Shown here piece after piece: positions 5,261 to 6,241 of a DNA stretch of 6,241 nucleotides. A model generated the notes under the pieces. That model searched no databases. It worked only from the letters and a program-made list of their open reading frames with translations, and was not told the DNA's origin. The stretch is taken from positions 1-6,241 of the forward strand of contig CALKHD010000192.1 in NCBI GenBank assembly GCA_938092195.1, in the 5' to 3' direction. Both the position numbers and the translations under genes were made by a program. The stretch comes from an uncultured Flavobacteriales bacterium (GTDB lineage Bacteria; Bacteroidota; Bacteroidia; Flavobacteriales_D; Sanyastnellaceae). Each line of letters starts with the position of its first letter. Within the stretch, counting starts at the first letter, position 1.

Positions 5261-6241
5261 ATGTCCAAGGTTGCTGACCCCGTTGACCATGCCCATGTTC
5301 ACCTCCTTTCTGGAAAGGAAAAAAGCATCCTGAGGGGGCACCCTTGGGTGTTTTCAGGGGCCATTGGCAAACTGGAAGTCGACGAAAACCCGCCAAAGGC
5401 CGGAGATTGGGTGAAGCTCCTGACTTCTGGCGGCCAATGTTTGGGCTGGGGACATTGGGGAGAAGGCTCCATTGCGGTTCGATTGTTGCAAAGAGAAGAC
5501 AGCCCTGAGCCACCTTCTGAAGTGTGGTGGACAGCTCAATTCAAGGCGTGTCTGAACGTGCGCCAAAATGTGGGACTCTGGAGCCCAGATCCAAGCCACG
5601 ACGGCGGGTTTCGATGGGTTCATGGGGAGGGAGATGGCTTGTCCGGGCTTGTGGTGGATTGTTATGCCGGCGTGGCTGTGGTCCAAACGCATTCCATGGG
5701 CATGCACAAGGCTTTGTCCAACATCGCAGCGGGGTTGAAATCCGCCATGCCAACCCTGAAAGGGGTGGTCAATAAGAGCACAAACCTGCTGAACAAGCTC
5801 AATGAATCCGGTGCGGAAAATGCCCAAGACGGCTGGGTGTGGAAGGCCGGAGATCTTCCGCTCCCCCATCCCTTTCAAGAGCACGGATTGAAGTACCAGT
5901 TGGACCCGATTGGGGGGCAAAAAACAGGGTTCTTCTTGGACCAAAGGGACAATCGAAAGCTCTTGATGGAATGGGTCAATGACCGGGAAGTCTTGAATGC
6001 CTTCAGCTATACCGGTGGATTCAGCATGGCCGCTCTCCAAGGCGGCAGCTCGAAAGTGGTGAGCCTTGACGCATCAAAAGCTGCCGTGGAACAATCTGAG
6101 CAACACGCTTCCATCAATGGTTTCGAAGACCGCCATGAAGGCGTTTGCGGCGATGTGCTTCAATACTTGAAGTCTGTTGATTCGTTGCCCCCGGTTGTGA
6201 TATTGGACCCCCCTGCCTATGCGAAAAGCCGGAATGCTCGT
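5261..6241 (+). CDS. rlmI: RlmI-family class I SAM-dependent 23S rRNA methyltransferase (3' end outside window)
   Basis: This is the first 327 codons of a cytosolic rRNA methyltransferase. The E. coli homologue RlmI (396 residues) makes m5C1962 in 23S rRNA. The frame from ATG 5261 is open to the window edge. An N-terminal PUA domain (about 12-80) carries the typical RGHPWVFSGAI (25-35). The central EEHD-like region includes RWVHGEGDGLSGLVVD (118-133). The catalytic domain begins with GGQKTGFFLDQRDNR (218-232), then SAM motif I VLNAFSYTGGFSMAAL (244-259), acidic LD at 269-270, and motif IV ILDPPAYAKS (314-323). The catalytic Cys expected further downstream is outside the window, so activity cannot be judged. 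The start lies 24 bp after the recQ stop, so the two are probably co-transcribed. The spacer has only a weak 4-bp stem (5237-5240 with 5246-5249). Exact target specificity is inferred from the family; other members could modify a different base. Confidence 0.9.
   Translation, partial: MSKVADPVDHAHVHLLSGKEKSILRGHPWVFSGAIGKLEVDENPPKAGDWVKLLTSGGQCLGWGHWGEGSIAVRLLQREDSPEPPSEVWWTAQFKACLNVRQNVGLWSPDPSHDGGFRWVHGEGDGLSGLVVDCYAGVAVVQTHSMGMHKALSNIAAGLKSAMPTLKGVVNKSTNLLNKLNESGAENAQDGWVWKAGDLPLPHPFQEHGLKYQLDPIGGQKTGFFLDQRDNRKLLMEWVNDREVLNAFSYTGGFSMAALQGGSSKVVSLDASKAAVEQSEQHASINGFEDRHEGVCGDVLQYLKSVDSLPPVVILDPPAYAKSRNAR

Noticed and set aside
5354..6040. 228-codon open frame on the - strand opposite the rRNA methyltransferase
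   Set aside because: The + strand frame carries an unbroken series of RlmI motifs over the same bases. The antisense product has no family features.

Overview
The window looks like ordinary chromosomal housekeeping sequence from a member of the Bacteroidota, probably in or near the Flavobacteriales. The lineage call rests on four points. It carries a PorT-type outer-membrane protein of the type IX secretion system, which is restricted to this phylum. It has a DUF4199-like membrane protein. Its RecQ has a large insert between helicase core and zinc site, as in one Bacteroidota RecQ group. It has a tpiA-prmA pair, and the genes lack clear Shine-Dalgarno sequences. By eye the base composition is somewhat GC-rich for that group. 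No more precise taxon can be supported from the sequence alone.

Layout from left to right: (1) the last 82 codons of rho on the + strand; (2) a small membrane protein whose ATG overlaps the rho stop; (3) porT on the + strand; (4) prmA and tpiA on the - strand, forming a two-gene operon with tpiA first, whose end overlaps the end of porT by 17 bp; (5) a 90-bp divergent intergenic region with a perfect 7-bp inverted repeat; (6) recQ on the + strand; (7) 24 bp later, an RlmI-family 23S rRNA methyltransferase that runs off the right edge. Coding density is very high. No gene-free stretch exceeds 90 bp, and there are no tRNA, rRNA, CRISPR or insertion-sequence signals.

The genes serve separate core functions: transcription termination, type IX secretion, ribosome modification (PrmA on protein L11, RlmI on 23S rRNA), glycolysis (TpiA) and DNA repair (RecQ). 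I found no new biological system. The points most worth a second look are small ones. TpiA carries Asp at a normally invariant Glu whose human counterpart change (E104D) causes TPI deficiency, and it also has a Ser in the NWKMN motif. RecQ has several substitutions in otherwise conserved motifs. The membrane protein begins with an 18-bp triplicated tandem repeat. porT sits in an rho-linked position, and the tpiA/recQ intergenic region holds a compact inverted repeat.
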